Counted from the stretch's first letter, positions 20,773 to 32,861 are shown. The stretch is DNA of 64,000 nucleotides from Enoplolaimus lenunculus (GCA_030248215.1 JASANG010000266.1:248001-312000), one strand, 5' to 3'. The notes: generated by a model from the sequence alone, not told the origin. Numbers and translations: made by a program.

Positions 20773-21294
20773 TCAAAGGCGGATGCAAAAATTTGTGACG
20801 GGGGGCGGCTGGCAAATGTTATCAAACGCAAAAATTGTACGGTAGACGAACCTTATCAAATTATCACCAAAAAATTTTCTGTGGTCGAAAAATTGTAAGG
20901 TAGGGACCTTACCATTTTATTACAAAAAATGCTGCGGGAAAAATTGCAAAAAATTGTAAGTTAGGGACCTTACCATTTTATTACAAAAAATGCTGCGGGA
21001 AAAATTGCAAAAAATTGTAAGGTAGGGACCTTACCATTTTATTACAAAAAATGCTGCGGGAAAAATTGCAAAAAATTGTAAGGTAGGGACCTTACCATTT
21101 TATTACAAAAAATGCTGCGGGAAAAATTGCAAAAAATTGTAAGGTAGGGACCTTACCATTTTATTAAAAAAAATGCTGCGGGAAAAATTGCAAAAAATTG
21201 TAAGGTAGGGACCTTACCTTACATTTTTAAAACAAACAATTTCTGATATGGGGGCGTACGCCCCACCCGCGCCTCCCCCCCCCCTGGATCCGCT
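20773..21294. mobile_element. GGCGGATCC-ended element carrying a tandem array
   Basis: The left edge AAGGCGGATGCAAAAATTTG and the right edge CCCCTGGATCCGCTAGC match the GGCGGATCC..GGATCCGCC ends seen at 23010 and 34474. Next to each edge are G-rich or C-rich runs, as in the 23010 copy. The centre is a 61-bp tandem array. The element appears to be non-coding. Confidence 0.6.
20892..21219. repeat. Tandem repeat, 61-bp unit, about five copies
   Basis: Units begin with ATTGTAAGGTAGGGACCTTA at 20892, 20953, 21014, 21075 and 21136, with a partial one at 21197. The central units differ by one or two bases only. A more diverged unit precedes the array near 20836. Each unit contains the palindrome GGTAGGGACCTTACC-like core. 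Uniform units suggest recent expansion or homogenisation. Confidence 0.9.
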
Positions 21295-22584
21295 AGCGCT
21301 GATAATTACACGTTCTCCTTTAAATTTGTATAAACCGAACAACTTCGTAACCTAGATTGATATCTAAAAACCTGAAATTTTACTTTGAATAAAAGAAAAA
21401 ATATTTAAAATCTAATATTTGCCCGAATTTTCCAGTGTACTTCGCACTGTACTAAAATAATAGCTTCACAAATCAAATAGTCATTTTACAAGCCAGTACA
21501 GCATGCGTAGTGACAGCTGTTGTAGCTACAAAAGCCATTCTACGTTTCGATGGATTGTGAAAAATATAGAAATATTGTTTGATTTTAAATTTCAATGTTT
21601 TGATTGTCCAAAAAAAGCTTTTCCAGTAAATATATACAAGGCGCCAGTGTTAAAGCGAACCAAAAACGTTTTGTTCGCTAGTATAAATACTATGAAAAAA
21701 TGTTGATCTCTGGACTTAAAATAAGAAAAATATATATTAAGAATTTAAAATATATAAAAGCGTCCATCGAGCTGACCACAAAAGAGAACGCTAATTGGAC
21801 AGTAAAAAAGCGCGAACCCTAAAAATAAAATTTTACTTATTATTTATTGAAAACATTGGCTGAATTCAAACCATTATTGAGACTTTCAGCTAAAGCCGAA
21901 GATACACAAAACTTTAGCAAAATCTCGACTGGAGTTTGAATACGACTTTGAAATCATGTCTTCGCAACCGAACTAATGTGTTACAATTATGAACATCGTT
22001 GTCGCTATATGGCTTGTTTTTAGAAAACTGCACACGTCACTTTTATCCACTAGGTATGATATCATATAATCACATACTTAATTTAGTGTTTTGCAAACGG
22101 TTAATTAATTATTATTCATATAAGATAAATTGCGAGCGAAGTAAAACGTTTATATATATATATCTTGAACGAAATTTGGGTACTAATTTAGATAAGTAGT
22201 AAATTATGGTGACGTTTGAAACAGTTTGAACCGGGCTGGACCGCGTTAATGGTTTGACAGTAAGTCCAATTAAACCAAAAACATAACTTAGTTCCATGCC
22301 GTCTCACGTGTTTGCAATGCAAGAAAAATCATTAATAGGTACTGGAGACATTTTAAAAGGCACCGCCGCTTTTACCGTCTAAAAATTTAGCCGAATTTAT
22401 TGATACTTTTTGAGTACAGAAGAAAACAGGAGAATATTTAATTGAATACATTGTACAAATTAGTACAAAAAGCGACCCTAAGCCTAAAGATAACCTTAAC
22501 CAAACGTCAGTCCATGAAAGGATAAGGTGCAGAACGCTTTTTCTGCGAGAGAGCAATTGAGTATGCTTTAGACTACTATATTTC
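21295..22584. other. Intergenic, no supported gene
   Basis: AT-rich, with short open frames only. No repeat or gene is recognised before the TTAGGC-like patch that starts near 22585. Confidence 0.35.
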
Positions 22585-22685
22585 GCTTAGGCTAGGCTTA
22601 GGGATAAAGCTATTCTTATGCTAAGGTTGGTCCTATGGTTTATGCTTAGGATTAGGCTAAATTTATACTACTGGAACCGCATTTT
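22585..22685. repeat. Degenerate TTAGGC tract, remnant of family A or B
   Basis: GCTTAGGCTAGGCTTAGGGA is followed by further TTAGG-like words and ends ATACTACTGGAACCGCAT, like the family A right part ATACTACTGTTACAGCC. The element ends are not clear. Confidence 0.5.
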
Positions 22686-22971
22686 TATTATAAAACAGAA
22701 TACCCCACAACTAGGTTGCCCAAAAATACATCGAAAATTGATGGAATCTTTTTTTCAGCCACTATTATCTGGAGATAAATCTCAATGACAGTAGTATATT
22801 TAATACAATTGTTTTAAAACGTAAAGCGAAAAATTTTTGACTTTAACTGATAAAAAGGTCTCGAGATAACCGTATTGCAGGCATCTGGGACTAAATACAA
22901 TTGGCTGGCTGCACTTTAAGCTTTTCTCAATCATTTTGATACAAGAAACGTGTATATGTTTTAAATTTGCT

Positions 22972-23240
22972 ATACTGTAGTACTCCAGATAAGATTAAGG
23001 AGAGGCCAGTGGCGGATCCAGGATCTCAAAATGGGGGGGGGGGCAAAATTTCATAGGTAATAAACTTACTTTTGATTCACACACAAACCACGAACTATTG
23101 CCACAAAATTGCTAAGTATATAATTTTTGTCGAGATGCTGTTGGGGGGGCACGGCCGGGGTGGCCCCCCCATGGATCCGCCATTGGGAGAGGCTGATATT
23201 TATTTCATCTCGCATAGGGTGACTTCCCTTGCTCTTCGAT
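22972..23240. mobile_element. TACTGTAGTGACC-type MITE interrupted by another element
   Basis: The left part TACTGTAGTACTCCAGATAA and the part after 23182, GCTGATATTTATTTCATCTC followed by TAGGGTGACTT, resemble the family's GTGACCTGAATAAAAG and GCTGATATTTATTTGGCCTC. Between them sits the GGCGGATCC element at 23010-23182. Confidence 0.45.
23010..23182. mobile_element. GGCGGATCC-ended MITE, nested
   Basis: Ends TGGCGGATCCAGGATC and CATGGATCCGCCA are inverted repeats. Long G and C runs lie just inside both ends, a layout shared with the 20773-21294 element. It is inserted in an older TACTGTAGTGACC-type element. Confidence 0.65.
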
Positions 23241-23466
23241 ACCTTATTGTTATTTATTTAACCACACACCTTTATGCCAGTCATTTTCAGCGATTTACCT
23301 TCAGTACTTTACAAATGAACCTTTTTAAACTCGAGTAATACTGTACTTAGCTTGGTCTTGGAAGCATTTACACAATCTAATTACCTACGATAATTGACGA
23401 AATTTCATCGACTCAACAATTTTGCACTAAATAAACTACATTCAACTAAAATTGTGTTGAACAATT

Positions 23467-23581
23467 TGCCTCTCCCCCCACAGAAAATTTTCAACGTTGC
23501 TTGTAAGTCATTGAAAAGCCTTGTATGCCCCTCCTGGTAACGTTTTTGCCTCCTAGCAAGGTGAGCTGGCTACGGGCCTGG
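23467..23581. mobile_element. MITE-like element, family E, inverted copy
   Basis: Reverse orientation of the 18455 copy: GAAAATTTTCAACGTTGCTT, GTAAGTCATTGAAAAGCCTT, GTATGCCCCTCCTGG, then CTAGCAAGGTGAGCTGGCTA ending CGGGCCTG. Confidence 0.55.
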
Positions 23582-26500
23582 TTTAGTTTTACTGTCAAAA
23601 TCTTTGTTGGTCAACGTTTAGATCAAACGTTTTGTTGGAAATAGCATAGTAGTAAAGGTTATTTTATCTATTCAAAATGAGTCAAAAATCACTCATAAAC
23701 AACAGCCACCATTTTTTTCTTTCAAATGCTGAGAAAGCAGCGACAACTATTAATTTTTTCACACCTGAGAACAGAACACTCTTTAAGACTATATACCCGA
23801 CTTTTTAATATGCAGAGGAAAGTTTAAAAAGTTGACACAAAATCTTGGGAAAGATTGAAATTTTGTTTTTAAATAAAAATGTAAACAGTTTTTTACATTC
23901 AAGCACTATGGATATTTACACTTCCGTTATTGTTGCCGTATTTATAAACGGTGTGGGGGGTTATGAAGTCAACGAGGCACGTGATCTGAGGACTACATAT
24001 ATACCTTCAAGTTTTTCAAAAATGCGAAACACAATTTTAAGGTAAACTGAGTGCGCAATGGGTCAACTTAAGTGTGTCGACATAAAGTACGATGTTTCAT
24101 ATTGAAATTTTTTCTGTGAGTTTAATGAAAACGAAAAGTGTGACAGTTAACAAAACGAATATGAACAAACAAGAGTCGCCGCCTGAGGGCGGCGACAAAA
24201 AGAACTATTCAAACAGAAATTTATCTACAGTGAACTTAAACTATAGAAAATGGTAAGTATATATTGTCTGTAGCCGAAATAACTTTAGCTGAATTGAAAT
24301 ATAGATTCAACCATTGGAAAGTGAAAATCGGCGTTGACTTTTGAACAAATTTTCAAATATAAACCTCGCAATTTCAAAATGATTTTATATTTCACACATT
24401 TAAATTTTTATGCGTTTGTCAAAAGCCGGGTTTCTGATCAAAAAAACTCTCGCTCAACGTTGTTGTACTCCAAATTATGAAATTCAAGTGCGTCAAAAAA
24501 CAAGCAATAAAATGTTGTCATAAAACGTTTTGTAGGTTTACTATTAACGTTTTCAAAAATATAAATGTTAAGCAATTTGCGTTGCATTTTGTATCAAAAT
24601 TGGGCGAATAACTTTTACAACTCTGTTATTAACCAAAAACTTATAAACACAGAGCCATTGAAAAGTACAGCGCGATGTATATTGTGATTAAAATTTAGTT
24701 GAACTTTTAGCAAAAAATATTTTGCATGCAGTATATGAAATTTACCGTTGCAATAAAATTTCAGAGAACATTCAGTTTTATTCTACATATTTTGTCAAAC
24801 GTGCGGCAAATTTTGGTGTTTTACTGATTTAAAAAAAATAAAATCATAGTTTCGTAAGCACTATATTTCATATGCCCGTGTTGTTTTCGCTGTCGGCAGG
24901 CACCATTGACAAGGGAGCAGGGTGTAAACGGATAGTTGATCAAAATAACTTGAACGAAAACGGAAAACTGATATTGAAGTATAAAAGTTATGAAAATGTT
25001 TTATGTTTCTGCCAATACAAATGAGGCGTGTATGTATATTCACCGGTCTTTCAATAAGGAAAATTTCGCGGATGCACCGAAATTTTTATTTAAGATGTTG
25101 GATGAATTTTGTATTTTTTCATTTAGAATAATTGCAGCACTGTAACGAAAAATTGCGAGATATGAAGATTTATAACTATTAATTTTGAACGTGAAAACAA
25201 CAGCGTTTCCGTTTTTTCTTTAACGGAAACGGAACCGGAGACCGATTTCAACCAGAAACGGAAACGGATATCCGGCTTTAAACCATATACTGAAGAAATT
25301 GCTTATCCAGGATTTTAAGGTATAACAGTGAAGTTTGAGAATACTTTTTGTGTTCTGAAATTTTACAGTTTTAAAGCGCGTTTGAACAATTTTGCGATAT
25401 GTTGACATTGATTATTGTTGCCGAAGGCCGCAAAACTTTTGAATTCATGATAACTCATATCGTGAGCTTGAGATGAATAAATTATTTTTCTATCGTACAT
25501 TTTACGCGCGGCAGGGTCGACGGAAAAAACATTCCCATCTTGCCTGGATCCACAGCTGTACTGTAACCGGGTAGGCTAAACCCGAAACCGTGTCAAATAT
25601 CTGGCATTACTTTTCACCCTAAATCCAAAGTTATTAATACATGAGCTATAACGAATTGGTGATGATCGCTACAAACAATTGAGAATACTAGCAAAGTTTG
25701 CATTTTATTGAACCGAAAATATTTTTATTGAAATTTCTTTATAGTCCGATAAATGAAAAAAGAGTCAAAATAAATCAAAACAAACAAGAAGTATAACCTT
25801 GTAAAGAATAAGTCATTTTAAAAACCTTCCTATTAATTGATTTTAAACGCTTCGGCTGATTGTCGCGTAAAACGTGTCGACTTTCTGAAATAAATTTTAA
25901 CTCAATGGAAACTGGTTCCATGGTTACCAAATGTATTAAATAAACATCTGCTGATGTACCAATATTGCAAAAAATGCTTATATATATTTTGGAGTCAAAA
26001 ATAGATAAATTTGGACTTGTGAAATTTTCGTAGGTTTTCATTGTTTGTTTGCTTTGTGCAAAACCGTTTTAAAATATAAAAAATTTTATCTAAATTTTGC
26101 AAAAAAATTTATACAAACGTACAATAGCCAACATAGGTGCAACAGGATACAAATATTGCACAACGCAGTGACTGTAAGCAAAATATTTCGGAAAAGCTAA
26201 AAATATCTTTTCTAATGTCTAGGTGCGTAAGTTGATAAAAAGAGCTAACTCAGACATTGTAGGTAATAATTTACTTGACATGCACAGTAATTAATAAAAA
26301 AATCAACCACTGAACCTGCCGCTAGTGTGCATCACCAATTGCTTAAGCTGGCCTGGAAAAAATTAGAATAAAATTCTGAGTTGCATAATATAATGTCATA
26401 GCGGTCGTTTTAATATAGCGTGAATTTTGGTTCAAAATGTTTCAAAATACACTTTCAATGTTTACAACAAATATCCAGTTATAAATGTCCAATGATGCGA

Positions 26501-27068
26501 TTTGTTATCAAAGCGAGTGCAAGTTTGTTTACCAGTAGCACTAGCTATAGCTAAAAACCGTTTCAACTTTTATAAAGGTGAATATCATTAATTATTTAGC
26601 ATTACTTTCTTCTCAAAGGGTAAACTATTTAGCTGTATATTCCACAATAATAAGAGAACTGACTCTTTCTTGTTCGTGGTTCACTGGCTTATAGAGATTT
26701 CATAGGAAGAAATTTTTTTCTAGCATGTTCAGCAATAAACTATTTCTGTGATAAGGTAACGATACCTTAGTGAGAAACAACAAAGACCCACAATTTCTAC
26801 GAGTGTTCCTTTGTCTTCTGTAGGCGCAGTCATATAATTTGCTTAGTTTTCGCTCTCGGAAATGTGAGAATAGTGATTTTTTAGTTCTTTAAACAGCCAC
26901 CTTGATTGGTATTTTAGCGTGTGAATATTATTTTTTTAAGATTATATATCTAGAGTTAGGTTCATTATTCGGCGTTTGCATTCATTTCAAATGATCTCTG
27001 TCACGTCGATTTTAGGTATAGTTTATTGGACATTTGCAAAATTGTCTATACACAATATTGTAGCAGTT
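23582..27068. other. Intergenic, no supported gene
   Basis: AT-rich with short open frames only. It includes a perfect GC-rich hairpin at 24175-24196. Degenerate CCGGAAACGG words near 25200-25285 resemble patches near 15950 and 31210. Confidence 0.35.
24175..24196. repeat. Short perfect GC hairpin
   Basis: Arms GTCGCCGCC and GGCGGCGAC flank a four-base loop TGAG. The surroundings are strongly AT-rich. The function is unknown. Confidence 0.8.
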
Positions 27069-27669
27069 AAAGTACAAAATCTTATTAAATCGCAATACTT
27101 GTACTTATTAATCTGAACGCATGAATTGCTGTTTTCAGTGGCTCGTTGCAAGTACACTGTAAATTCCACAGAGTTGATTTTAACTTAGAATGAGTTGAAT
27201 CCACTCAGACCTTTTAGTTCTGAATTAGGTATTTCAGAACTCAGAAATCTGTATTGATTTAACTCATACTAAGTTAATTTGCCAACTCACCCGGAATTAA
27301 GTCAACTCAGACTGAGTTATTATATGTTGTTATCAACTCAAAAATAGCCAGAAATATCTAATTCTCTCTTTGAATTGATTAATCAACTCGCTAGAATTTA
27401 TGGTGTAGTGGCTGTTTTTTGTACAATTTTCACACAATATATTTAAAGTATCTGTGTGCCCCCCAAATGAACATCTTTGCTACGTTTATGATACCTAACT
27501 TTTTTGAACGTGCGTTGCAAGTAGCGAGTTTTCGCAGTTGAATCATGTCAAAACGTCTTAGATTTACTTAAACTCAGTCCTGTAATTCTTAAAGTACAAA
27601 ATCTTATTAATTCGCAATGCTTGTATTAATCTGAAAGCATAAATTGCTATTTTCAGTGGTTGCTCGTTG
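27069..27669. repeat. 80-bp direct repeats flanking a foldback MITE
   Basis: Blocks 27069-27153 and 27590-27669 are near-identical (AAAGTACAAAATCTTATTAA through TTTTCAGTGG, then CTCGTTGCA). Between them, about 27152-27410 is an element with ends CACTGTAAATTCCACAGAGT and, reverse-complemented, CACTACACCATAAATTCTAG, both followed by GAGTTGATT-type inverted sequence. Confidence 0.65.
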
Positions 27670-28477
27670 CAGGAAACAAACGTCCCTGGGACAGTACTTA
27701 CTTCAGATCTCACAATTAATATTTCTGGAAACTGCTCTAAAGACCGGCCGCATATAACACATGAGTTAAGACTTGTACTTTTTATATGAAATAAGTATTG
27801 CACTTTTAACAGTTAGACCCACTGCGGTGAAAATTGGTAGGTATTACGTTTTTAACTGGCAGTTTATATGCATTTGGTTAAAATACAAATTAGGTTTTGG
27901 TGACGTTTGTGCCATTTTAAGCAGATGTAGACTGATTAGGGTATCGTGTATTTCTTCAATATGTTTTAAATTTTAAAATACCATTTTGAACATTATATTA
28001 ATGGTACATTGATCTAATGTTTGCTTCGACGCACGTTACAGACAGTTAAATGCTGTAAACTGTTTTTAAAAACATTGGAGTAACCGAAGGATGACTATAC
28101 TAAGGAAGTGGCTTTTCTTCTGTAATAAATTTCAGCTCTAGTATACTGGAGGGGGAGAGTGCGGTCGAAAAAATTTTGTTTCAAATTGTTATTCGGTGCC
28201 ATCTGGTTATTCACTTCAGATATGAAAGTGGGCTGACATAACGCTGCCTCATTTTGCCCCGTCCACTAGAAATTTTTTCACGCCATTACAAAATAAGTAA
28301 CCAACAATATATACACGATTTTCATGTTTGATTTCCGTATTTTTTATGTAATTATTGTATATTTTCGCGAATTGTACGCATTCAGTCAGTTTTAAGCTGA
28401 ATTTGCCAGTGTTGGACCAAAAAATTTTGATGAACGGTTAAAATTTTAGTCAGTTCATCTGCCGAAAAATGTTCAGC
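27670..28477. other. Intergenic, no supported gene
   Basis: A minus frame through 27803-27564 contains ICGRSLEQFPEILIVRSE followed by a consensus GTAAGT donor near 27690. It has no good acceptor upstream and runs into the direct repeat. Nothing else is recognised. Confidence 0.3.
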
Positions 28478-28716
28478 TTATTTTTCAGTGATAAATCCAT
28501 TCCGGTAGAAATTACCATAAAATTTGTTGAAGTGTTGTTTCGATACATTACTATTATCGTAGTGCAGGTAAGTTACGGTTTTATTGGGGCCGATTGGTTC
28601 CATGGGGCGTGTTAAAAAACCTTCGTGAAGCGAGGCAGGGTTGGTCGGCTGTGTAAACTGTCCCATTTTAATCTCTGCTTCAACCATGACACTGATTCCT
28701 GCGCCCCATGCCTGAA
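28478..28716 (-). CDS. Possible terminal exon of an unrecognised protein
   Basis: After a gtaaccag acceptor at 28717, the minus strand reads QAWGAGISVMVEAEIKMGQF.. and continues for about 78 residues to a stop at 28478, ending NFYRNGFITEK. The composition (Trp, Gly, Pro, balanced charge) looks more coding than the neighbouring short frames. It needs one base from an upstream exon, which I could not find with confidence. A second frame at 28937-28680 overlaps it and is less convincing. No family is recognised. Confidence 0.35.
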
Positions 28717-29491
28717 CTGGTTACAGACGTCTGCTGTTGATGTGCGTCAGCCTTTGCGGTTTGATTTCGGTTGCCTGGTATCATGCTTGTACCGAACCAG
28801 TTTCTACAAACCCGCTTCCAGTTCGTACTCCAAATGGTGATAAACATTTTGGTCAAAATTTGTAGAAAAAAATTAAAACGTTCCTTGCTCGACTGCCTTG
28901 TGTTCGTCTTAAAACTCAAGAACGATATTGTTTGCATTCATAGCTAATCCGGGCAGCAGTTGTGGTCGTGAGTTGACCGATTCAACTGCGAAAATGTTCT
29001 AATAGTGCAATTTTTAAATTTTTCTAAATTTAGTTGACATTTTATAGAAACCGCAGGAAATCAGCAACAACAAACACAAAGTTGAGAACTGGTGTTGATT
29101 TGTTTTTTTTTCAATTTTTATGACAGAAGATAAGTGTACTGTTTAAAATACCGAACATGCCGGTTTGCTCTTAGGAAAATAAGCAACATTTCAGATCGTT
29201 AATAAAGGTATATGCAAAAGAAATTTGTGTAAATTTAACTGAAAGGTTTATTCTAAAGCTTGTTAAAAGTGTTTTTTATTGTCTCTAAATATTTCGGGAA
29301 ACGATGTGCCCCAGTTATTTATTCGTTTGTATTCACCCTCTTTACTTTTCACTGAGTGGTACATAATATAAAGATGACCTATTTTTTCTTACAACCCCAC
29401 AATTGAGTACGCGACACGTGTAGCAGTGGCGTGAGAACTGTTACTGGGACATCGTATTGTTTCAGAAACACCAAAATTTGTTTCATGTTTT
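28717..29491. other. Intergenic, no supported gene
   Basis: No exon with good splice sites and no recognisable repeat. Any upstream exon of the 28478-28716 frame should lie here or further right. Confidence 0.3.
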
Positions 29492-29680
29492 GGCCCATAT
29501 AAAGATCAAGGGCGGAACGTTTTTCCGTGGGGCTAGAAACGTGTAAGCTTAAGCTTTACACTATTTTTTTTGCTTGGCTATAGGCTTAGGCTTAGGTTTA
29601 GGCTTATGAATCTGCACAGTGCTCATTCTTACGTTTAGGCTTAGGCGTAGGCATGTGTTTATAATACTGTTCCGCCCATA
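29492..29680 (+). mobile_element. MITE-like element, family A with TTAGGC core
   Basis: Starts GGCCCATATAAAGATCAAGG-GCGGAACG and ends near TACTGTTCCGCCCATA, an inverted repeat. It carries TAAGCTTAAGCTTTA, then GGCTATAGGCTTAGGCTTAG and further degenerate TTAGGC units to about 29655. The order matches 36445-36627. Confidence 0.6.
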
Positions 29681-30074
29681 TGCGGTTGAAATAACAAGCT
29701 TATAAGCGGGTCTAAATCTTTTAGATGAAAACATATATATACTGGGGCTGTTATACAAGGAGAACATGGTATGTTTACTTTGATCAAAAGCGTCTTAGTA
29801 TCAGAATGGTGATGCGTTTTCAACATTGGTTCACTGTTGATAGTAGCAGATGTTGTAGTGCAATTCGCGCTACGTTTTAAACTTCGCATAGTTTATTTAA
29901 CCAGCATTGCAAACCGATTTATTCTGATTGCTGACACATTTTACTAGCAACAAAAAAGGTTTTGTGTGGTACAAAAAACTTGTGAGCGATGGTGGGAAGT
30001 GGGAACGAATCGAAAATGTAATCTTCATTTGCGGCAATAAACTTGAAAACGGTCGTGGGAGCAGATCTGATCCT

Positions 30075-30425
30075 AAGAGCGGACGACAAGTTCTCTGGTC
30101 GATGAGTTGTCATACCTACTGACAGGCGACAAGTTGCGCGATCGACCAGTTGTCGCACCTGTGGACAGGCGACAACTTGTCGAGTCGACGAGTGGTCGTA
30201 CCTATAAGCAGGCGACAAGTTGTCGTGTCGACAGAAGTCGTACAAACCGGCAAGCGACAAGTTGTCAGGTTGACAAGTTGTCATGCCGACTGGCAGGTTA
30301 TAAGCTGTCGGAACGACTAGCTGTCGTCGCAACTGCTGACAGACCACAAGTTGTCGGATCGACGAGTTGTTGTATCTGCTGGCAGACGATAAGTTGTCAG
30401 TTTGACGAGTTGTCATGAACAACTA
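30075..30425. repeat. Minisatellite, unit about 58 bp, with GACAAGTTGTC palindromes
   Basis: About six degenerate units follow the pattern GGCGACAAGTTGTCG, TCGACGAGTTGTCGTACC, then CTGGCA. Each unit has one or two palindromes of GACAAGTTGTC or CGACGAGTTGTCG type. Long frames open on both strands here come from the repeat and are not taken as genes. Confidence 0.85.
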
Positions 30426-30475
30426 AATGTGTGACAACGAATTGTCGGTCTACGAGTTGTGCGACATATTGTGTC

Positions 30476-32694
30476 GTAATTTTTTACAGAGGCATTGGAA
30501 AGTTTTTGCATTGTCTTTGCCAGCGTTTTACTTCGGAATAATATAAGCGAGCGAAAAGAAGTTTTAACTACGGTCGAGCAGGTCATTTAAAAAACGGTAC
30601 AAATGCATTTTTCTCGTTTCTGCAAAAATTTTACAAGGATATCTTTTCTTCGACATCTTGAATACACTCTTGTTTTATTTTTACGACATTGCCGTCAATT
30701 TCTTTGTTCCAACCGCCAGGTTTCCTATCAGAAACGTTCCTATGATTAACAATTGTTTCCTCATATACTTGTGCGATTTGTTAACAAAACCATTTTCTTT
30801 ATATACATGCGTTGACTGACTGGCATACGGTTGTTGCTTGCGTTTATATTTAATCAGCTTTCAAATTTAAAACAATTAATCGAAAAATCAATCTAGAAGC
30901 TGTACGAGCAACGTTCGAAATAATACATTTAAGCACGTGATATCATAGCTCAGCTTAGAGAACATTTCAAATATTTGAGACTTTTACTAGAGTATACATG
31001 TATGATTTAGTGAAACACTTGTTTTTAATAAATGTTTTAGCTGTTGGACTTGTGGTCGGTATATGGAATATGTAGTAAACAAAGTATGCTTACAAATTGT
31101 GATTTAGACTTTTTTCGTTGACGGATTTGATTTGTAAACAAGTAAGTATAAGTTTTCTGAATGCAACCGGAGGTCTGCCTCTATTTTTTTGTACCGGATG
31201 GCAGAAATTCTCAATCCGGCTCCGACTATCGTAGAACTTTCGCTAGAATTTCCGGTAATTTCGGTTGTAACATTTTTCGCTTTTTAATAAAATTTTTTTC
31301 GTTATATGAGTTTGTTATTAATACTTGTGGCTAACATTGAACAAACTTTCGAAGTTTTATTGGACGCTATTTCTTCAAAAAGAAACTTAAAAACAAAATT
31401 TCGACAAATCATGGATTGTTAAAATTAGCAAAATACTTATCATTTTACCAATTGTGTTTAACTCCTGCGTGGATCCTGTTTCGGCTACATTTGTTGACCT
31501 ACGTTTCTAGCTTCGGCTATAGCATTTTATCTAGGTTGCACTTTGGAAGTTCAGTAGCGAACCTAATTCAAAGCCATAACGTTAACTTTTGATTAGGTGC
31601 CGACATAACTGAGATAAAACATAACCAAATTGTCCTGTTAAATATCATATGATACAATAATTTCAAATTTTGATTTATTTCATTCAGGAATATTTTTACG
31701 GGAAATCTCCTTGGGAAACGCGAACACATAAATATTGCATTTTATCAGTTGACATATGGCAATTTCTGTACCGTGATTACTTGAGAGGAGTGGCTTGTAA
31801 GCCAACATTACGTGATATTCCCGTTTTCTTAACATACCCGCTCTTTACATCACCTTAATTCGTGTTGACGTCTAATAGTCATGTGCAAAACAGGTTCCAG
31901 ACTGCCCCATTTATAACGTGAACCCTGGTTGCGACCAGGTCGGGAGGATGTATGCATTTTACCAGGTCTGTTATTTTAACATTTTACGACCGTAAGCGTG
32001 CAAATTGATCGATTATTGAAGTGTTGTGTGCCCATTTTGCATGTTGAGCACATGGAATTATATTTGGCGCGTAGCAGCTTTAAAAATTACTTAACTTGAA
32101 AGCCGAGTTGAATATGCATTTTATCAACTGGTCTTTTTACTACAAGTAATTATATATTGTCGAAATACGTGGCCTGGAAAAATACAGCAAAAAAATATCA
32201 TATTCATATATAATGGAATAAGAAGTTGATGCAACGCCCGAGAAGTGTCGTGGTTGCATGTTTGGCTGAAGCGCAACAGGTCTGAGGTTCAATTCAACGC
32301 GGTGTTAAACTTTGGGAAAATTTTCTGGAACGGGTTGTATCGACAGTACACTTTTGATAAATGTCTGACCTCAAAGCGTTTAATTCACAAGCTTATTTAA
32401 GTCAGTATAGTGTATTTTACTTGCGCCTATAGTTCAACGGAGAGTACTTAGTCTATCTACAATAATTCGAGGTTTATCTTAAACTAATGTATACACTATA
32501 TATTGAGCGTAAAAAAATTATAAGAAAAACGCCTCTTCGAATATCAAATTTCAAAGCATATAGGATTTGCTTCAGTTTTTAGATTTCGAGCTCCGCTGGT
32601 TTCGGTTCAAAATCCGTTCCTCGGTAACCAATTGTGGCTTTCTATTGGAATGTATGTATGATCGCTAAGTGGGTCTATAGCAGAGACGTATACA
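30476..32694. other. Intergenic, no supported gene
   Basis: AT-rich. A possible diverged tRNA-like element near 32225-32330 has GGTTGCATGTTTGGCTGAAG and a B-box-like GAGGTTCAATTC. No gene is supported. Confidence 0.3.
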
Positions 32695-32861
32695 GGCTCG
32701 TAGCCAGCTCACGTTGCTATAAGAGTGGTTGACATTTTTCAGGAGGGGCATAAAAGGCTTTATGTCGACTTACAAGCAAAGTTGGAAACTTTTTAAGGGG
32801 TGGGGGGCAAAATTTTTCTAGGAAAAGCCGAACACCATTAACCCCATAAGGCTACGGTCCG
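32695..32861. mobile_element. MITE-like element, family E
   Basis: From GGCTCGTAGCCAGCTCACGT to AAGGCTACGGTCC, an imperfect terminal inverted repeat. Shared interior: TTTTTCAGGAGGGGCATAAA, GACTTACAAGCAAAGTTGGA, and a GGGGTGGGGGGCAAAATTTT block. Confidence 0.6.

Noticed and set aside
29919-30422. 167-codon minus frame and a 103-codon plus frame rich in LSS/TRQ or RQATSC repeats
   Set aside because: Both are produced by the 58-bp minisatellite; repeated words follow the DNA unit, not a protein repeat.
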